A stretch of 7,502 nucleotides of DNA from JBFKAV01 sp041621405 (GTDB lineage: Bacteria; Pseudomonadota; Alphaproteobacteria; Rhodobacterales; Rhodobacteraceae), in contig JBFKAV010000164.1 in the NCBI GenBank assembly GCA_041621405.1, positions 1 to 7,502 of the forward strand, read 5' to 3'. The notes under the pieces were generated by a model. That model saw only the letters and a list, made by a program, of their open reading frames with translations. It was not told the DNA's origin and did no database searches. Positions 6,376-7,502 of the stretch are shown in pieces. The position numbers and the translations under genes are program-made. The first letter of the stretch is position 1. Every line of letters begins with the position of its first letter.

Positions 6376-7320
6376 ATGCGCCTAAAGGTAGCCTTTCAGA
6401 TGGACCCGATCGGCGGCGTCAACATCGACGCCGACAGCACCTTCCGGCTGGCGCTCGAGGCGCAGGAGCGCGGACACGAGCTGTTCTACTATCCGCCCGA
6501 CAGGCTTTCCTACCGGTCGGGCCGGATCGTCGCCCACGGCTGGCCGATCGAGCTCCGCCGCGAGAGGGGCGACCACGTGAGCTATGGGCCGGAGACCGAG
6601 ATCGACCTCTCCGAGTGGGACGTGGTCTGGCTGCGGCAGGACCCGCCCTTCGACATGGGCTACATCACCACGACGCATATCCTGGAATTGATCCATCCGA
6701 AGACGCTGGTGGTGAACGATCCCTTCTGGGTCCGCAACTCGCCCGAGAAGCTCCTCGTGCTGCGCTTCCCCGAGCTCACGCCGCCCACGACCATTGCCCG
6801 CGATCTCGCTACGCTGAAGGCATTCAAGGCCGAGCATGGCGACATCATCCTCAAGCCGCTCTACGGCAATGGCGGGGCCGGGGTGTTCCGGCTCGACGTC
6901 GCCGACCGCAACCTCGCTTCGCTGCACGAGCTCTTCCTCGGGATGAGCCGCGAGCCCTTGATCGCGCAGAAGTTTGTGCCGGCCGTGGTCAAGGGAGACA
7001 AGCGGGTGATCCTGGTCGACGGCGAGCCCGCGGGCGCGATCAACCGGATCCCGGCCGAGGGCGAGACGCGCTCGAACCTGCACGTCGGCGGCAAGGCCGA
7101 AAAGACCGGGCTCAGCGACCGCGACCGCGAGATTTGCGCCCGGATCGGGCCGGTGTTGAAGGAGAAGGGCCAGGTCTTCGTCGGCATCGACGTGATCGGC
7201 GACTACCTCACCGAGATCAACGTGACCTCGCCCACTGGCATCCAGGAGCTGGAGCGGTTCGACGGCACCAACGCGGCGCGGAGGATCTGGGAAGTGATCG
7301 AGGCGAAGCGGGCCGGATGA
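6376..7320 (+). CDS. gshB: Glutathione synthetase (ATP-grasp family)
   Basis: GshB joins gamma-glutamylcysteine and glycine, using ATP, in the second step of cytosolic glutathione synthesis. The 314-residue protein is almost the same length as E. coli GshB (316). Signature motifs occur in order: MDPI at 9-12 followed by VNIDADSTF (15-23), RQDPPFDMGY (87-96), NDPFWVRNSPEKLL (from 114), the ATP-binding lysine and glycine-rich loop LKPLYGNGGAG (159-169), NRIPAEGETRSN (223-234) and FVGIDVIGDYLTEINVTSPTG (268-288). Asp272, Glu280 and Asn282 align with the magnesium ligands of the E. coli enzyme, and Arg224 and Arg232 with substrate-binding arginines. All expected catalytic residues are visible, so the enzyme should be active. 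It is the third gene of the plus operon, 60 bases after yraN, and could also have its own weak promoter. The stop overlaps a downstream ATG (ATGA at 7317-7320), but the frame this opens does not look like a real gene. Confidence 0.97.
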   Translation: MRLKVAFQMDPIGGVNIDADSTFRLALEAQERGHELFYYPPDRLSYRSGRIVAHGWPIELRRERGDHVSYGPETEIDLSEWDVVWLRQDPPFDMGYITTTHILELIHPKTLVVNDPFWVRNSPEKLLVLRFPELTPPTTIARDLATLKAFKAEHGDIILKPLYGNGGAGVFRLDVADRNLASLHELFLGMSREPLIAQKFVPAVVKGDKRVILVDGEPAGAINRIPAEGETRSNLHVGGKAEKTGLSDRDREICARIGPVLKEKGQVFVGIDVIGDYLTEINVTSPTGIQELERFDGTNAARRIWEVIEAKRAG

Positions 7321-7502
7321 GGTGCGAAACCGGCCTCGGCTTACGCAGCGCTGGTCCCGGCCAGCTGGTCGCAATCCCGAAACACCATTCGCTCCGACCC
7401 GGGAAGACCGGGCTGATGGCGTCGCGCGTCCACGCGGCTCGCCAGGGTTCGCGTCGGAGCCTCGATGCGCGACCGCGCCGCGCGCGTCTCGCGCGCGGCG
7501 CC
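7321..7502. other. Unidentified 182-base tail after gshB
   Basis: No protein family, tRNA or clear terminator is recognisable here. Three frames stay open to the right edge. One starts at the ATG at 7317 that overlaps the gshB stop, and one starts at a GTG at 7322; both give Arg/Pro/Ala-rich translations typical of GC-rich shadow frames. The third is a minus-strand frame that ends in TAA at 7341-7343 and could be the C-terminus of a convergent gene entering from the right; it ends FRDCDQLAGTSAA. I do not recognise it. Short GC hairpins occur at 7350-7365 and 7398-7412, neither with a T-run. Confidence 0.5.
7475..7501. repeat. Perfect 12-bp GC inverted repeat at the right edge
   Basis: Positions 7475-7486 and 7490-7501 are exact reverse complements separated by the loop TCT (7487-7489). 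The arms are built almost wholly of alternating C and G. There is no T-run in the one base left after the stem, so a terminator cannot be judged. The hairpin coincides with the end of the sequence, which suggests that it blocked sequencing or assembly. A hairpin beyond a gene end or a fold-back artefact are alternatives. Confidence 0.75.

Noticed and set aside
6382..7374. Minus-strand open frame of 330 codons over gshB
   Set aside because: It is antisense to a fully supported glutathione synthetase and has no family features.
7391..7460. Nested inverted repeats resembling a structured RNA: an 8-bp stem (7391-7398 with 7453-7460) enclosing hairpins at 7398-7412 and 7417-7444
   Set aside because: At this GC content about one 8-bp inverted repeat is expected by chance in a stretch of this size, the first hairpin shares a base with the outer stem, and no known RNA family pattern appears.
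7440..7470. GGTTCG resembling a tRNA T-loop
   Set aside because: The flanks do not pair into a T-stem, and no acceptor stem or anticodon arm is present.
7317..7502. Plus-strand frame opening with ATGA overlap at the gshB stop, open to the edge
   Set aside because: The overlap looks like an operon junction, but no ribosome site specific to it is clear, and the product is Arg-rich and resembles nothing I know. All but one of the nearby frames are also open, so openness carries little weight.
1..7502. A previously undescribed system such as a defence island, mobile element or biosynthetic cluster
   Set aside because: Every gene with support belongs to a known housekeeping family. No transposase, toxin, nuclease cluster, direct-repeat array or integration site was seen.

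Overview
The window is a GC-rich chromosomal stretch from an alphaproteobacterium, most likely a member of the Rhodobacteraceae or a close relative. This rests on the very high GC content, the wording of the proteins (MurJ, GlnD, RsmI and GshB all read like rhodobacterial versions) and the gene pairings glnD-murJ and rsmI-yraN-gshB. The placement is inference from memory of these families, not a search result. The genes are ordinary housekeeping genes; I see no mobile element, CRISPR array, tRNA, rRNA or novel defence or biosynthetic system.

The layout is two divergent operons leaving a gap of about 90 bases near position 5021-5111. The leftward (minus) operon reads LppC/LpoA-like lipoprotein, then glnD, then murJ. 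These genes are very tightly packed: glnD starts inside the 3' end of the lipoprotein gene, and the glnD stop and murJ start share one base (TGATG). murJ runs off the left edge after about 359 codons. The rightward (plus) operon reads rsmI, yraN (one base between stop and start), a 60-base gap, then gshB. A 182-base tail after gshB (7321-7502) holds no gene I can identify.

Functionally, the minus operon puts two peptidoglycan-assembly factors (a probable penicillin-binding-protein activator and the lipid II flippase MurJ) on either side of the nitrogen-status sensor GlnD. The plus operon joins a 16S rRNA 2'-O-methyltransferase, a nuclease-fold protein of unknown role and the second enzyme of glutathione synthesis.

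Both window ends look technically suspicious. The left end carries a run of 14 C that replaces the expected MurJ sequence, and the right end is a perfect 12-bp GC hairpin. Together they suggest that the window is a complete short contig whose ends are sequencing or assembly break points. The best second looks are those ends, the unidentified tail, and conservative substitutions at normally invariant acidic positions in MurJ and RsmI.
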